NCBI RefSeq assembly: GCF_017876115.1
Contig: NZ_JAGINO010000010.1
Span: 1 to 64,000, forward strand
DNA from: Azospirillum picis
GTDB taxonomy: Bacteria > Pseudomonadota > Alphaproteobacteria > Azospirillales > Azospirillaceae
DNA length: 64,000 nucleotides
Direction: 5' to 3'
Below, in pieces: positions 49,270-59,859 of the stretch. The first letter of the stretch is position 1, and every line of letters starts with the position of its first letter. Made by a program: the position numbers and the translations under genes. The notes under the pieces are model-generated. The model worked only from the letters and a program-made list of their open reading frames with translations, ran no database searches and was not told the origin of the DNA.

Positions 49270-49968
49270 ATGATCATCACCGTCGAAGAGCCCAAGCACG
49301 CCGCCGCCATCGAAGCCCTGCTGGACATGTCCTTCGGCCCCGACCGCTTCGGCAAGACCGCCTACCGGCTGCGCGACGGCGTCGACTCCATTCCCGCGCT
49401 GAACCTCGTCGCCATCGAGCATGACGAGCACGGCCAGGAGATCGTGGTCGGCACCATCCGCTACTGGCCGATCCTGGTCGGCGGCGCCACCCTGTCGCTG
49501 CTGCTCGGCCCGATCGCCGTCGCCGCGCACCTGCAGGGCAGCGGGCTGGGCAGCAAGCTGATCCGGATGAGCCTGAACAAGGCGGTGGCGCTCGGCCACC
49601 AGTCGGTCATCCTGGTCGGCGACGCCCCCTATTACGAGCGGTTCGGCTTCTCCCGCGCGCTGACGCTGGGCATGGAGATGCCGGGTCCGGTCGACATGAA
49701 CCGGCTCCTCGCCCTCGAACTGGTCGACGGCGCGCTGGACGGCGTGACCGGCATGATCGGCCGGGCGGCCCGGGCCGACGCCCTCGCCTCCGCGGTGCCG
49801 GTGCCGGAGGGCTTGGCCCCCCAGGGCCTTTCCGCTCCGTCCTGGACGGGAGACGCCGCCGCCCCTTTCGGCGTGCTGTTCAGGCGGACGGGGAGTGAGC
49901 GAGTTTGGACCGACCGGGTAAGGACCGACTGGTTCTGGCGCGGCGGGCTGCAGGCCGGCACGGCGTGA
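49270..49968 (+). CDS. GNAT family N-acetyltransferase
   Basis: 232 residues. The N-terminal GNAT domain shows EALLDMSFGPDRFGKTAYRLR, VGTIRYWPI, LLLGPIAVAAHLQGSGLGSKLIRMSLNKAVALGHQSVILVGDAPYYERFGFSRA, including the acetyl-CoA Q/R-x-x-G-x-G/A loop (QGSGLGSKL). This form is related to the predicted N-acetyltransferase YhbS. About 70 further C-terminal residues are low complexity. The ATG at 49270 follows GGGAG by 9 bases. Substrate unknown. Confidence 0.9.
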   Translation: MIITVEEPKHAAAIEALLDMSFGPDRFGKTAYRLRDGVDSIPALNLVAIEHDEHGQEIVVGTIRYWPILVGGATLSLLLGPIAVAAHLQGSGLGSKLIRMSLNKAVALGHQSVILVGDAPYYERFGFSRALTLGMEMPGPVDMNRLLALELVDGALDGVTGMIGRAARADALASAVPVPEGLAPQGLSAPSWTGDAAAPFGVLFRRTGSERVWTDRVRTDWFWRGGLQAGTA

Positions 49969-50184
49969 TCCGCCGGAAGCGTGCAGAAAGGCGGGGCGAA
50001 GCGGCATTGACTCGATTCGCCCCGCACGCGATACCATCTCTCCAGGAGCGACGCCGGCCGGACGGCGTGCCGCGCGCCACGCCGATGCCGTGAGCGCGCT
50101 GTTCGTCTTTGCCGGATCTTCGTTTATGTCAGGGGTGCCCGGAGAGGTCCGCGGCGCCGGTCTTTCTGAGTGGAAGGGTGCGGG

Positions 50185-51596
50185 TTGACCAAGAAGCTGT
50201 TCATCAAGACCTGGGGCTGCCAGATGAACGTCTATGACTCCGCCCGCATGGCGGACGTCCTGGCACCCCTGGGCTACCGGCCGGTCGAGGAGCCGGATGG
50301 CGCCGACATGGTGATCCTCAACACCTGCCACATCCGGGAGAAGGCGGCCGAGAAGGTCTTCTCCGAGCTGGGCCGGCTGCGCCAGATGAAGGACCGCAAG
50401 GCCGAGGCCGAGGACGGCCGGATGATCCTGGCGGTCGCCGGCTGCGTCGCCCAGGCCGAGGGCGAGGAGATCGTCGCCCGCGCCCCCTTCGTCGACATGG
50501 TCTTCGGCCCGCAGACCTACCACACCCTGCCGGAGATGGTCGCCAAGGCCAGCCGGGCCGCCGGCAGCGTGCTGAACACCGACTTCCCGGCCGAATCCAA
50601 GTTCGACTTCCTGCCCGAGGAGGCCGACGGCCAGGGCGTGTCCGCCTTCCTGGCGGTGCAGGAGGGCTGCGACAAGTTCTGCACCTTCTGCGTCGTCCCC
50701 TACACCCGCGGCGCCGAATTCTCCCGTCCGGCGGCCCAGATCATCGCCGAGGCCCGGCGGATGGTCGCCGCCGGCACCCGCGAGATCAACCTGCTGGGCC
50801 AGAACGTCAACGCCTGGCACGGCGAGGGGCCGGCCGGCGGGACCTGGGGCCTCGGCCGGCTGGTCCGCGCGCTGGCGGAGATCGACGGGCTGGAGCGCAT
50901 CCGCTACACCACCTCGCACCCGCGCGACATGGATGACGAGCTGATCCGCGCCCATGCCGAGGTGCCGCAGCTCATGCCCTACCTGCATCTGCCTGTGCAG
51001 TCCGGGTCCGACCGCATCCTGGCGGCGATGAACCGCAAGCACAGCGCCGACGACTACCGCCGCCTGGTCGACCGGCTGCGCGCCGCCAAGCCCGACCTGG
51101 CGCTGTCCGGCGACTTCATCGTCGGCTTCCCCGGCGAGACCGACGCCGACTTCGCCGCGACGCTGAAGCTGGTGAGCGACGTCGGCTATGCCCAGGCCTA
51201 CTCCTTCAAATACAGCCCGCGTCCCGGCACCCCGGCGGCCGTCGACGGCGCCCAGCTCTCCGAAGAGGTCAAGGAAGACCGCCTGTCGGCGCTGCAGCAG
51301 CTTCTGAACGCCCAGCAGGTCGCCTTCAACCACGGCTTCATCGGCCGCAGCGTGCCGGTGCTGTTCGACCGCGCCGGCCGCCGCGACGGCCAGTTGCTGG
51401 GCCGCAGCCCCTGGATGCAGTCGGTCCACGCCGAAGCGAACCCGCGGCTGCTCGGCCGCATCGTCGAGGTCAGGGTCGACGCGGCCCTCGCCAACAGCCT
51501 CGCCGGCACGGTGGCGACCGTGGACGGCGCCGTCACGGCCGGCGGCCACGCGCCCTCCCCTTCCTTCCAGCTTGCCCAAACCTTGGAGGCCAGCGC

Positions 51597-51600
<4 letters not shown>
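50185..51600 (+). CDS. miaB: tRNA-2-methylthio-N6-dimethylallyladenosine synthase
   Basis: 471-residue radical SAM methylthiotransferase adding the 2-methylthio group to i6A37. UPF0004 domain [36 protein letters not shown] and AGCVAQAEG hold three cluster Cys; the radical SAM motif is [15 protein letters not shown]; a C-terminal TRAM domain follows. The TTG at 50185 gives the canonical [12 protein letters not shown] start with GGAAGGG upstream; a GTG at 50170 is possible. The TGA overlaps the phoH-like start. Confidence 0.96.
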
Positions 51601-52699
<1,099 letters not shown>

Positions 52700-52703
<4 letters not shown>

Positions 52704-53206
52704 CCAGCGCCGTCGATGTGACTGTTTCACGTGAAGCCGGCGACTGGGCCGAGGACGCCGAGTGGCTGGCGGAGCGCGCCGCCCTGGCGGCGCTGGGCGC
52801 CGCCTACGACGACGGCGAGGGACCGGCGGAGCTGTCGGTCGTGCTGGCCGACGACGCGCTGGTGCAGCAGCTCAACCGCGACTACCGCGGCAAGGACAAG
52901 CCGACCAACGTGCTGTCCTTCGCCCTGACCGAAGCCGAGGAGCCCGAGCCCGAGGAGGGCGTGCCGGTGATGCTCGGCGACGTCATCCTGGCCTGGGAGA
53001 CGGTCGCCCGCGAGGCTGCCGAGCAGCGGAAAAGCCTCAAAGACCACATGACTCACCTTGTGATGCATGGCGTTCTGCATCTGCTGGGCTATGATCACGA
53101 GACGGACGACGAGGCCGAGGAGATGGAGGCGCTGGAAACCCGGCTGCTCGCCGCCTTCGGCATCGCCGACCCCTATGCCGCCAACCACCAACCGCCGGAC
53201 CGATGA
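52700..53206 (+). CDS. ybeY: rRNA maturation endoribonuclease YbeY
   Basis: 168-residue zinc-dependent RNase in 16S 3'-end maturation and ribosome quality control. The metal site is HGVLHLLGYDH (His123, His127, His133), preceded by NRDYRGKDKPTNVLSF and VMLGDVILAWETV. Overlaps phoH by 4 bases and corC by 4 bases. Confidence 0.96.
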
Positions 53207-54159
53207 GCGATATATCCGACAGTCGCACGCCCCGTGAAGACCACGGGGCCGAAGACCATTCCCTGGGCCACCTGTTCAAGGGCTGGCTCCGCACCGTCTG
53301 GGGCGGCCGCGAGGACACCTCGCTGCGCGGCACGATCGAGGAATTGATCGCCGGCCTGGACGACGCCGCCGGCGATGACGGCGGCGATGCGCTGGGGGCC
53401 GGCGAGCGGGCGCTGCTCACCAACATCCTCAAGCTGCGCGACCGCAGCGTCGCCGACGTCATGGTGCCGCGCGCCGACATCGTCGCCGTCGATATCGACA
53501 CCCCTTTCCCGGCCCTGGTCCAGCGCGTCGCCGAAGAGGGCCATTCCCGCCTGCCGGTGTTCCGCGAGACGCTCGACGACGTCGTCGGCATCATCCACAT
53601 CAAGGACGTGCTGACGATGCTGGCCGCGCAGGCCGCGTCGCCCGCCGGCCTGCGGCAGAAGCCGGACCTCACCGGCATCATCCGCGAGGCGAAGATCGTC
53701 GCCCCCTCCATGCATGTGCTCGACCTGCTGGTGCAGATGCGCCAGACCCGCCAGCACATGGCGCTGGTGGTCGACGAGTTCGGCGGCATCGACGGCCTCG
53801 TCACCATCGAGGATCTGGTCGAGGAGATCGTCGGCGAGATCGAGGACGAGCACGACGAAACGCTGGCGCCGCGCCTGGTCGAGCGCCCCGACGGCAGCCT
53901 GATCGCCGACGCCCGCCTGCCCATCGAGGATTTCGAGGTGCGCGTCGGCCCGGTCCTGACCGACGAGGAACGCGAGGACATCGACACGCTCGGCGGGCTG
54001 GTGGTCTCGATCGCCGGCCGCGTGCCGGGTCCCGGAGAACGGCTGAGCCATCCGTCCGGCCTGGAGTTCGAGATCGTCGATGCCGACTCCCGCCGCCTGA
54101 AGCGGCTGCGCGTCCACAACGTCCCGGCCAACAGCACGGAACTGGCGGAGACGGCGTAG
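53203..54159 (+). CDS. corC: CorC/HlyC family CBS-domain protein
   Basis: 318 residues: an N-terminal acidic region, two CBS domains (VADVMVPRADIVAVDIDTPFPALVQRVAEEGHSRLPVFRETLDDVVGIIHIKDVL and KIVAPSMHVLDLLVQMRQTRQHMALVVDEFGGIDGLVTIEDLVEEIVGEIEDEHDE) and a C-terminal transporter-associated domain (LIADARLPIEDFEVRVG...GLVVSIAGRVPGPGERL). The family modulates Mg/Co ion efflux. ATGA overlap with ybeY. Confidence 0.94.
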   Translation: MSDISDSRTPREDHGAEDHSLGHLFKGWLRTVWGGREDTSLRGTIEELIAGLDDAAGDDGGDALGAGERALLTNILKLRDRSVADVMVPRADIVAVDIDTPFPALVQRVAEEGHSRLPVFRETLDDVVGIIHIKDVLTMLAAQAASPAGLRQKPDLTGIIREAKIVAPSMHVLDLLVQMRQTRQHMALVVDEFGGIDGLVTIEDLVEEIVGEIEDEHDETLAPRLVERPDGSLIADARLPIEDFEVRVGPVLTDEEREDIDTLGGLVVSIAGRVPGPGERLSHPSGLEFEIVDADSRRLKRLRVHNVPANSTELAETA

Positions 54160-54443
54160 CGGCCGGCGCCGGTTCCTTCCGGTCCGCCCGCTGCCGTCCG
54201 GTCGCCCTGGTTTGCCGGGGATGGTTCGCCAGGGACGGATCGCTGGCCCCTGTGCCGATCCTCTCCCGGCGGGCCCGCAGTCCGCCTGCCGGCCGGCGTG
54301 GGGCACGGCAGGGCAAGACACCGGGAGCGGCAGGACCCGATTTCCCGGTTCCACAACACAGCCCCGCCCATAAGCACCTTGGCGCCCCTGCCCGGCCGCA
54401 CTACGTATGGCGCCGCCTGCCTTCCGCTGCCGGAGTTCACGCC

Positions 54444-56057
54444 TTGACCGCCACCGACACGCTGCCCGTCCCCGCCCGGCTGGGCCGTGTCTCCCTGCGC
54501 CTGGCGGCGCTGGGCGGCTGGCGCCGGCTGGCCGCGGCCGCGGCGCTGGGGGGCCTGGCCACCTTCGCCCTGCCCCCGGCGGACCTGCTGCCGGTGCTGC
54601 TGGTCGCCTTTCCCGGCCTGATCTGGCTGCTGGACGGCGTCCGGACCCGCAAGGGCGCCTTCGCCGTCGGCTGGTTCTTCGGCTTCGGCCACCACCTGCT
54701 CGGGCTCTACTGGGTCAGCGCCGCGCTGTTCACCGACATCGAGCGGTTCTGGTGGGCGCTGCCGCTGTCGGCGGCCGGGCTGCCGGTGCTGATGGCGATG
54801 TTCTGCGGCGGCGCCACCCTGACCTTCCACCTGCTGCGCCGGCGCGGCATCGGCGCCGGGCTGGCGCGGCCCTTGCTGTTCGCCGCCTGCTGGTGCCTGT
54901 GGGAATGGCTGCGCGGCCATGTCTTCACCGGCTTCCCGTGGAACCTGATCGGCTATGGCTGGGTCGGGGTGCTGCCGGTGCTGCAGACCGCCTCGCTGGT
55001 CGGCATCTACGGCCTGACGCTGGTGACGGTGCTGGTGGCGTCGCTTCCCGCCGCCCTGCCCGATCCCGACACCACCCGCCGCCGGGCCTGGACCGGCTTC
55101 GCCACCGGCCTGGCCCTGCTGGCGGTGCTCGGCGGCTGGGGAGCCTGGCGGCTGGCCGGCGCGGTGGACGAGCCGGTGCCCGGGCTGCGCCTGCGCCTGG
55201 TCCAGGCGGCGATCGACCAGCGCCTGAAATGGGCGCCGAGCGAGCGCATGCAGAATTTCCAGAGCCACCTCGCCCTGTCCGCGGCGCCGCCGACCGATCT
55301 GCCGTCGGGGCGGCCGGCCCCGCCGCCCAACCTGATCATCTGGCCGGAAACCGCCGTCCCCTTCTTCGTGGAGGACGATGCGCGCGTCCGCCAGGCCATC
55401 GCCTCGGTCATCCCGACCGGGGGCCTGCTGATCACCGGCGCGCCGCGCACCGATCTCGGGGCCGACGGCGAACGGCGCTACTACAACGGCATGGTCGCGG
55501 TGGACGGCAGCGGCACGGCGGTCGCCAGCTACGACAAGTTCCACCTCGTGCCCTTCGGCGAATACATGCCGCTGCGCGCCTGGCTGCCGGTCGGGGCCAT
55601 CGCCGGCAACGGCGCCGAGTTCTCGCCCGGCCCCGGGCCGCGCACCCTGCACCTGGGCGCCATCCCGGCCTTCAGCCCGCTCATCTGCTACGAGAGCATC
55701 TTCCCGGCCGCGGTGGTCGACCACGCCGACCGCCCGCAATGGCTGCTGAACCTTACCAACGACGCCTGGTACGGACGCACCGCCGGCCCCCACCAGCATT
55801 TCGCGATCAACCAGGTCCGCGCCGTCGAGGAAGGTGTGCCGCTGGTGCGTGCCGCCAATACGGGAATTTCCGGGGTGGTGGATGCATACGGCCGTGTGCA
55901 ACACTTGCTCGGCCTGGGTGAGAGAGGCTTCATCGATACCACGTTGCCGAAAGCGCCGGAAGGGGTCACACCCTATGCCCGTATGGGCGACTGGATTTTC
56001 TGCATCATGCTTCTGGCCGGCTTCCTGGCGTCGATGGCCTCGCGACACCGCTCCTAA
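54444..56057 (+). CDS. lnt: Apolipoprotein N-acyltransferase
   Basis: 537-residue inner-membrane enzyme that N-acylates lipoproteins. Six to seven N-terminal membrane helices precede a nitrilase-fold periplasmic domain with the triad Glu302 (IIWPETAVPFF), Lys365 (ASYDKFHLVPFGEYMP) and Cys415 (SPLICYESIFPA), then a last membrane helix (WIFCIMLLAGFLASM). The TTG at 54444 has GGAG eight bases upstream; in-frame sequence back to 54252 is not homologous. A gap of 284 bases follows corC, in which I see no gene. Confidence 0.96.
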   Translation: MTATDTLPVPARLGRVSLRLAALGGWRRLAAAAALGGLATFALPPADLLPVLLVAFPGLIWLLDGVRTRKGAFAVGWFFGFGHHLLGLYWVSAALFTDIERFWWALPLSAAGLPVLMAMFCGGATLTFHLLRRRGIGAGLARPLLFAACWCLWEWLRGHVFTGFPWNLIGYGWVGVLPVLQTASLVGIYGLTLVTVLVASLPAALPDPDTTRRRAWTGFATGLALLAVLGGWGAWRLAGAVDEPVPGLRLRLVQAAIDQRLKWAPSERMQNFQSHLALSAAPPTDLPSGRPAPPPNLIIWPETAVPFFVEDDARVRQAIASVIPTGGLLITGAPRTDLGADGERRYYNGMVAVDGSGTAVASYDKFHLVPFGEYMPLRAWLPVGAIAGNGAEFSPGPGPRTLHLGAIPAFSPLICYESIFPAAVVDHADRPQWLLNLTNDAWYGRTAGPHQHFAINQVRAVEEGVPLVRAANTGISGVVDAYGRVQHLLGLGERGFIDTTLPKAPEGVTPYARMGDWIFCIMLLAGFLASMASRHRS

Positions 56058-56127
56058 GGCACCAGTACGGGCTTTGCGCCCTCCACCTGCAGAACAAATT
56101 CTTGCTTCGGGTATGAACCAACCGGGC

Positions 56128-56156
56128 TTGACTGCATACGTGGATATGTCTTAACT
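56128..56156 (+). promoter_or_regulatory. Possible promoter of the XRE regulator
   Basis: TTGACT (56128-56133) and TTAACT (56151-56156) are 17 bases apart, just before the ribosome binding site of the regulator, in an A/T-rich patch. Confidence 0.45.
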
Positions 56157-56187
56157 AGGTTGCACAACCGTTACAGGGATAAACGAG

Positions 56188-56682
56188 ATGCAGACTGAAA
56201 CAGGAGCGCCGCGCGGGCGCCGTGCGGGCGCCGGCCGTCCGAAGACCGGAAAGCCGAATCCGATCGACGTGCATGTCGGATCCCGCGTCCGTCTCCGCCG
56301 CACCCTTCTCGGCATGAGCCAGGAGAAGCTGGGCGAGGCGATCGGCCTGACCTTCCAGCAGGTGCAGAAGTACGAGCGCGGCGCCAACCGCATCGGCGCG
56401 TCGCGCCTGTTCGACCTTAGCCGCGTGCTGGACGTCCCGGTGTCCTTCTTCTTCGACGACATGCCGGCCGAGGCCGCCGCCGCCCGCGTCGACGACGACG
56501 AGGAGGGCGCCGCCTCCGACGAGCGGTCCAGCAGCGCCTACGAGCCGGACCCGATGGCCAAGCGCGAGACGCTGGAACTGGTGCGCGCCTACTACAAGAT
56601 CAGCGACCCGTCGGTGCGCAAGCGCCTGTTCGAGCTGACCAAGGCCGTTGCCAGCGCCGCCGTCGCCGACGCGGCCGAGTGA
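56188..56682 (+). CDS. XRE family helix-turn-helix regulator
   Basis: 164 residues. A basic, Gly/Arg-rich N-terminus is followed by an HTH (about 29-85: VHVGSRVRLRRTLLGMSQEKLGEAIGLTFQQVQKYERGANRIGASRLFDLSRVLDVPVSFFF), an acidic linker and a C-terminal helical region (RETLELVRAYYKISDPSVRKRLFELTKAVA). This matches a conserved alphaproteobacterial family commonly sitting between lnt and metK. Control of metK or cell-cycle genes is possible but not shown; several small palindromes lie before metK. Confidence 0.92.
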   Translation: MQTETGAPRGRRAGAGRPKTGKPNPIDVHVGSRVRLRRTLLGMSQEKLGEAIGLTFQQVQKYERGANRIGASRLFDLSRVLDVPVSFFFDDMPAEAAAARVDDDEEGAASDERSSSAYEPDPMAKRETLELVRAYYKISDPSVRKRLFELTKAVASAAVADAAE

Positions 56683-56835
56683 TCCCGCCGGGGCGGCATC
56701 CGCCGCCCGGGACGCGAATGCCCACCGAACGGGGACTGCGCGGCTCGACCGCGCTCCCCCTTCGGGTGGCACCGCCTCCGTCCTGTAAGTCCCCCCACCG
56801 CCGGTAGCGCGCTTGACCCCGGTGTGATTCCTTGT

Positions 56836-56877
56836 CAAAACCGGTTTTGGACCGGTGTCTGCGGCCGCTGTACCGGT
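56836..56877. promoter_or_regulatory. Palindrome and three ACCGGT units before metK
   Basis: CAAAACCGGTTTTG (56836-56849) is a perfect 14-bp palindrome; ACCGGT recurs at 56851-56856 and 56872-56877. They lie 50-90 bases before metK and could be an operator or simply GC-rich chance palindromes. No known SAM riboswitch consensus is visible. Confidence 0.35.
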
Positions 56878-56927
56878 CTGCCGTTTCGGCTCATGAAATA
56901 GCGTGCCGCCGAATGCCGAGGTTTCCC

Positions 56928-58097
56928 GTGGCAAAGCTGAACTACGTCTTCACCAGCGAGTCCGTGTCGGAGGGTCATCCCGACAAGGTCTGCGACCGTA
57001 TTTCCGACGCCATCGTCGATCTGTATCTTTCGCACGACCCCTACGCCCGCGTGGCGGTGGAGACGCTCGCGACCACCAACCAGATCGTCCTGGCCGGCGA
57101 GGTCCGCGGGCCGGACAGCGTCAAGGCCGACCAGCTTGTCGAGGCCGCGCGCGCCGCGGTCAGGGACATCGGCTACGAGCAGGACGGCTTCCATTGGGAG
57201 AAGATGGACGTCAAGTGCCTCGTCCACTCCCAGTCGGCCGACATCGCGGTCGGCGTCGACGCCGCCGGCAACAAGGATGAAGGCGCCGGCGACCAGGGCA
57301 TCATGTTCGGCTATGCCTGCCGCGAGACCCCGGCGCTGATGCCGGCCCCGATCTATTATTCCCACGCCATCCTGAAGTCGCTGGCCGAGGCGCGCCATTC
57401 CGGCGCCGCCCCGCAGCTCGGCCCCGACGCCAAGAGCCAGGTCACCCTGCAGTACGTCGACGGCAAGCCGACCCGCGCCACCGCCATCGTGCTGTCGACC
57501 CAGCATGCCGAGGGGCTGGACCAGGACGCCGTGCGCGAGATCGTGCTGCCGCACATCGTCAACTGCCTGCCGGAAGGCTGGATGTGCGAGGCGAAGAACC
57601 TGTACGTCAACCCGACCGGCCGCTTCGTCATCGGCGGCCCGGACGGCGACGCCGGGCTGACCGGCCGCAAGATCATCGTCGACACCTACGGCGGCGCCGC
57701 CCCGCACGGCGGCGGCGCCTTCTCCGGCAAGGACCCGACCAAGGTCGACCGCTCGGCCGCCTATGCCGCCCGCTACCTCGCCAAGAACGTCGTCGCGGCC
57801 GAGCTGGCGGAGAAGTGCACGATCCAGGTGTCCTACGCCATCGGCGTGTCGAAGCCGCTGTCGGTCTATGTCGACACCCACGGCACCGGCCGGGTCGACG
57901 AGGACCGCCTGTCGGACGTGCTGCAGCAGCTCGTCGACCTCAGCCCGCGCGGCATCCGCACGCATCTCGGCCTGAACAGGCCGATCTATGCCCGCACCGC
58001 CGCCTACGGCCATTTCGGCCGCGAGCCGGAGGTGGACGGCGGCTTCTCGTGGGAGAAGACCGACCTGGTCGGCGACCTGCGCAGCGCCTTCCTGTAA
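56928..58097 (+). CDS. metK: S-adenosylmethionine synthetase
   Basis: 389-residue enzyme making SAM from ATP and methionine. Motifs: [101 protein letters not shown] at 56928 with GAGG upstream gives the canonical [12 protein letters not shown] start; an ATG five codons earlier lacks support. The enzyme feeds methyl donors to TrmB, RsmI and MiaB. Confidence 0.97.
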   Translation: MAKLNYVFTSESVSEGHPDKVCDRISDAIVDLYLSHDPYARVAVETLATTNQIVLAGEVRGPDSVKADQLVEAARAAVRDIGYEQDGFHWEKMDVKCLVHSQSADIAVGVDAAGNKDEGAGDQGIMFGYACRETPALMPAPIYYSHAILKSLAEARHSGAAPQLGPDAKSQVTLQYVDGKPTRATAIVLSTQHAEGLDQDAVREIVLPHIVNCLPEGWMCEAKNLYVNPTGRFVIGGPDGDAGLTGRKIIVDTYGGAAPHGGGAFSGKDPTKVDRSAAYAARYLAKNVVAAELAEKCTIQVSYAIGVSKPLSVYVDTHGTGRVDEDRLSDVLQQLVDLSPRGIRTHLGLNRPIYARTAAYGHFGREPEVDGGFSWEKTDLVGDLRSAFL

Positions 58098-58221
58098 GCG
58101 CCGTCCGGCGCGGGAGGCCGTCGGGCGTCCCGCGCCGTCCGGACAAGCGGGTACCGCAGGGGCCGGCGACGGCCCCTGCTTTCTTTTGACGCCTCCCTCC
58201 CCATCGACACAGCGCCCCACC

Positions 58222-58932
58222 ATGACCGACCAGCCCGCCCCCGAAAGCTCCAACCGCCTGTTCGGGCGCCGCAAGGGCCGGCCGCTGCGCAAGCGCCGGA
58301 CGGAACTGATTGACAGCCTGCTGCCGCGCCTCGAGCTGCCGGTGCCCAAGCCGGGCGACCGCGTCGACCCGGCCGGCCTGTTCGGCGGGGCCGTGACGGA
58401 CGTCTGGCTGGAGGTCGGCTTCGGCAGCGGCCACCATCTCGCCTGGCAGGCCGGCCGCAACCCGGACGTCGGCATCATCGGCGCGGAACCCTTCGTCAAC
58501 GGCGTCGCGGCCCTGCTCGGCATGGTCGATGACGACCGCCTGGAGAATGTGCGCGTCCTTCCCGACGACGCCCGGCCCCTGCTGGACGCCCTGCCCGACG
58601 CCTCGATCGGCCGCGCCTTCGTGCTGTTCGCCGACCCCTGGCCGAAGAAGCGCCACGCCGACCGCCGCTTCGTCGGGCCGGAGAACCTGCCGCGGCTGGC
58701 CCGCGTGCTGAAGGACGGCGCGGAGCTGCGGCTGGCCAGCGACGACATGGGACTGGTGCGCTGGATGCTTGAACATACGGTACGGCATCCCGATTTCGAA
58801 TGGACGGCGCGCGGGCCCTCGGACTGGCGCAACCGCCCCGACGACTGGCCGCCCACCCGCTACGAGGAGAAGGCCATCGCCGCCGGGCGCAAGCCCGTCT
58901 TCCTGCGCTTCGTCCGCAAGCCGAGGGGCTGA
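58222..58932 (+). CDS. trmB: tRNA (guanine-N7-)-methyltransferase
   Basis: 236-residue SAM-dependent enzyme methylating G46. The SAM motif is VWLEVGFGSGHHLAWQA, followed by IGAEPFVNGVA, VLFADPWPKKRHADRRFVGPENLPRLARVLKDGAELRLASDD and WPPTRYEEKAIAAGRKPVFLRF, all typical. An Arg-rich N-terminus (RLFGRRKGRPLRKRR) should bind tRNA. Follows metK after 124 bases. Confidence 0.95.
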   Translation: MTDQPAPESSNRLFGRRKGRPLRKRRTELIDSLLPRLELPVPKPGDRVDPAGLFGGAVTDVWLEVGFGSGHHLAWQAGRNPDVGIIGAEPFVNGVAALLGMVDDDRLENVRVLPDDARPLLDALPDASIGRAFVLFADPWPKKRHADRRFVGPENLPRLARVLKDGAELRLASDDMGLVRWMLEHTVRHPDFEWTARGPSDWRNRPDDWPPTRYEEKAIAAGRKPVFLRFVRKPRG

Positions 58933-58990
58933 CGGCCACCCGCCGGCGCAGGCGATCGCGCGGCCGTGCATGACGCATCCCGGAAAAGGC

Positions 58991-59018
58991 TTGCGGCATC
59001 GGACGGAATGACTATATT
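58991..59018 (+). promoter_or_regulatory. Likely rimP-nusA-infB leader promoter
   Basis: TTGCGG (58991-58996) and TATATT (59013-59018) are 16 bases apart, 180 bases before rimP and upstream of the tandem terminators. Confidence 0.5.
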
Positions 59019-59046
59019 CACCCGGTGTGAACCCATACGGATCGGC

Positions 59047-59064
59047 GGCCCGGGAAACCGGGCC
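59047..59064 (+). other. Leader hairpin with GAAA loop
   Basis: GGCCCGG-GAAA-CCGGGCC (59047-59064) forms a very stable stem-loop capped by a GNRA-type tetraloop between the leader promoter and the terminators. Confidence 0.7.
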
Positions 59065-59081
59065 GGCGAGACGCTTTGCGG

Positions 59082-59107
59082 GTGGGCTTTTGCCCACTTA
59101 TTTTTTT
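59082..59107 (+). terminator. Intrinsic terminator 1 in rimP leader
   Basis: GTGGGC-TTTT-GCCCAC is followed by TTATTTTTTT. It is a textbook intrinsic terminator located upstream, not downstream, of the rimP-nusA-infB genes. Confidence 0.88.
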
Positions 59108-59112
59108 ATCGG

Positions 59113-59133
59113 CGTGTGGCGACACACGTTTTT
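59113..59133 (+). terminator. Intrinsic terminator 2 in rimP leader
   Basis: CGTGTG-GCGA-CACACG followed by TTTTT, six bases after the first terminator. Together they would stop most transcripts before rimP unless antitermination or readthrough occurs. Confidence 0.82.
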
Positions 59134-59196
59134 GAAACCTCGTGTAGTCGTAACCTCGTCCGGTTCGATCCCGGCCGCAGGCTCAGGTCAGGTGGA

Positions 59197-59697
59197 ATGG
59201 ACGTTACAGGTCGCATCGAACAGATCATCACGCCGTCGGTCGAAGCCATGGGCTACGAGGTCGTGCGCGTCCAGATCTCCGGTGGCCAACGCGCGATACT
59301 CCAGATCATGGCGGAACGCGCCGACGGCGCGTCCATGACCGTCGAGGATTGCGCCGACATCAGCCGATCGGTATCCGCCCTGCTGGACGTCGAAGATCCG
59401 ATCCGCGACGCCTACACGCTGGAGGTCAGCTCGCCCGGCATCGACCGGCCGCTGACCCGCCTCAAGGATTTCGAGCGCTTCGCCGGCTTCGAAGCCCGGC
59501 TGGAGACCCGGCAGGCCCTCGACGGCCGCAAGCGCTTCAAGGGGCTGCTGCGGGGCGTGGAAGACGGCCTCGTCTGCATCGACACCGAACAGGGAGCCGC
59601 CCGGCTGGAGTTCGACAACATCCTGCGCGCCAAGCTGGTGCTGACGGACGATCTGATCCGTGCCAGCCAGGAGCAGCAGGAGGGTCCGCAGAACTGA
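59197..59697 (+). CDS. rimP: Ribosome maturation factor RimP
   Basis: 166 residues: an alpha/beta N-terminal domain ([24 protein letters not shown]) with [19 protein letters not shown] and an SH3-like C-terminal domain ([36 protein letters not shown]). It assists 30S assembly. The ATG at 59197 follows AGG motifs. First gene of rimP-nusA-ylxR-infB, below tandem terminators. Confidence 0.95.
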   Translation: MDVTGRIEQIITPSVEAMGYEVVRVQISGGQRAILQIMAERADGASMTVEDCADISRSVSALLDVEDPIRDAYTLEVSSPGIDRPLTRLKDFERFAGFEARLETRQALDGRKRFKGLLRGVEDGLVCIDTEQGAARLEFDNILRAKLVLTDDLIRASQEQQEGPQN

Positions 59698-59804
59698 CGG
59701 TCCGGCCGGCCGGGACAGCCTCCCGGCACGACCGACGGGCCGGAACCATGGTCCGGCCGAACGTTCCTTCGCCGACCCCGCCGACCCGCCCGGGCCAAAC
59801 GCCG

Positions 59805-59836
59805 GACCGGCATCACGCCAGACCGGCATCACGCTA
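59805..59836. repeat. 16-bp tandem repeat x2 before nusA
   Basis: GACCGGCATCACGCCA and GACCGGCATCACGCTA are adjacent, followed by a further GACCGACC fragment, 25 bases before the nusA start. Confidence 0.8.
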
Positions 59837-59859
59837 GACCGACCCAGGAAGTGTAACGG

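Noticed and set aside
49048..51579. 843-codon open frame on the minus strand
   Set aside because: Antisense shadow of the acetyltransferase and miaB genes.
56683..56927. SAM-responsive riboswitch before metK
   Set aside because: No SAM-II, SAM/SAH or SAH consensus blocks could be aligned; only short palindromes are visible.
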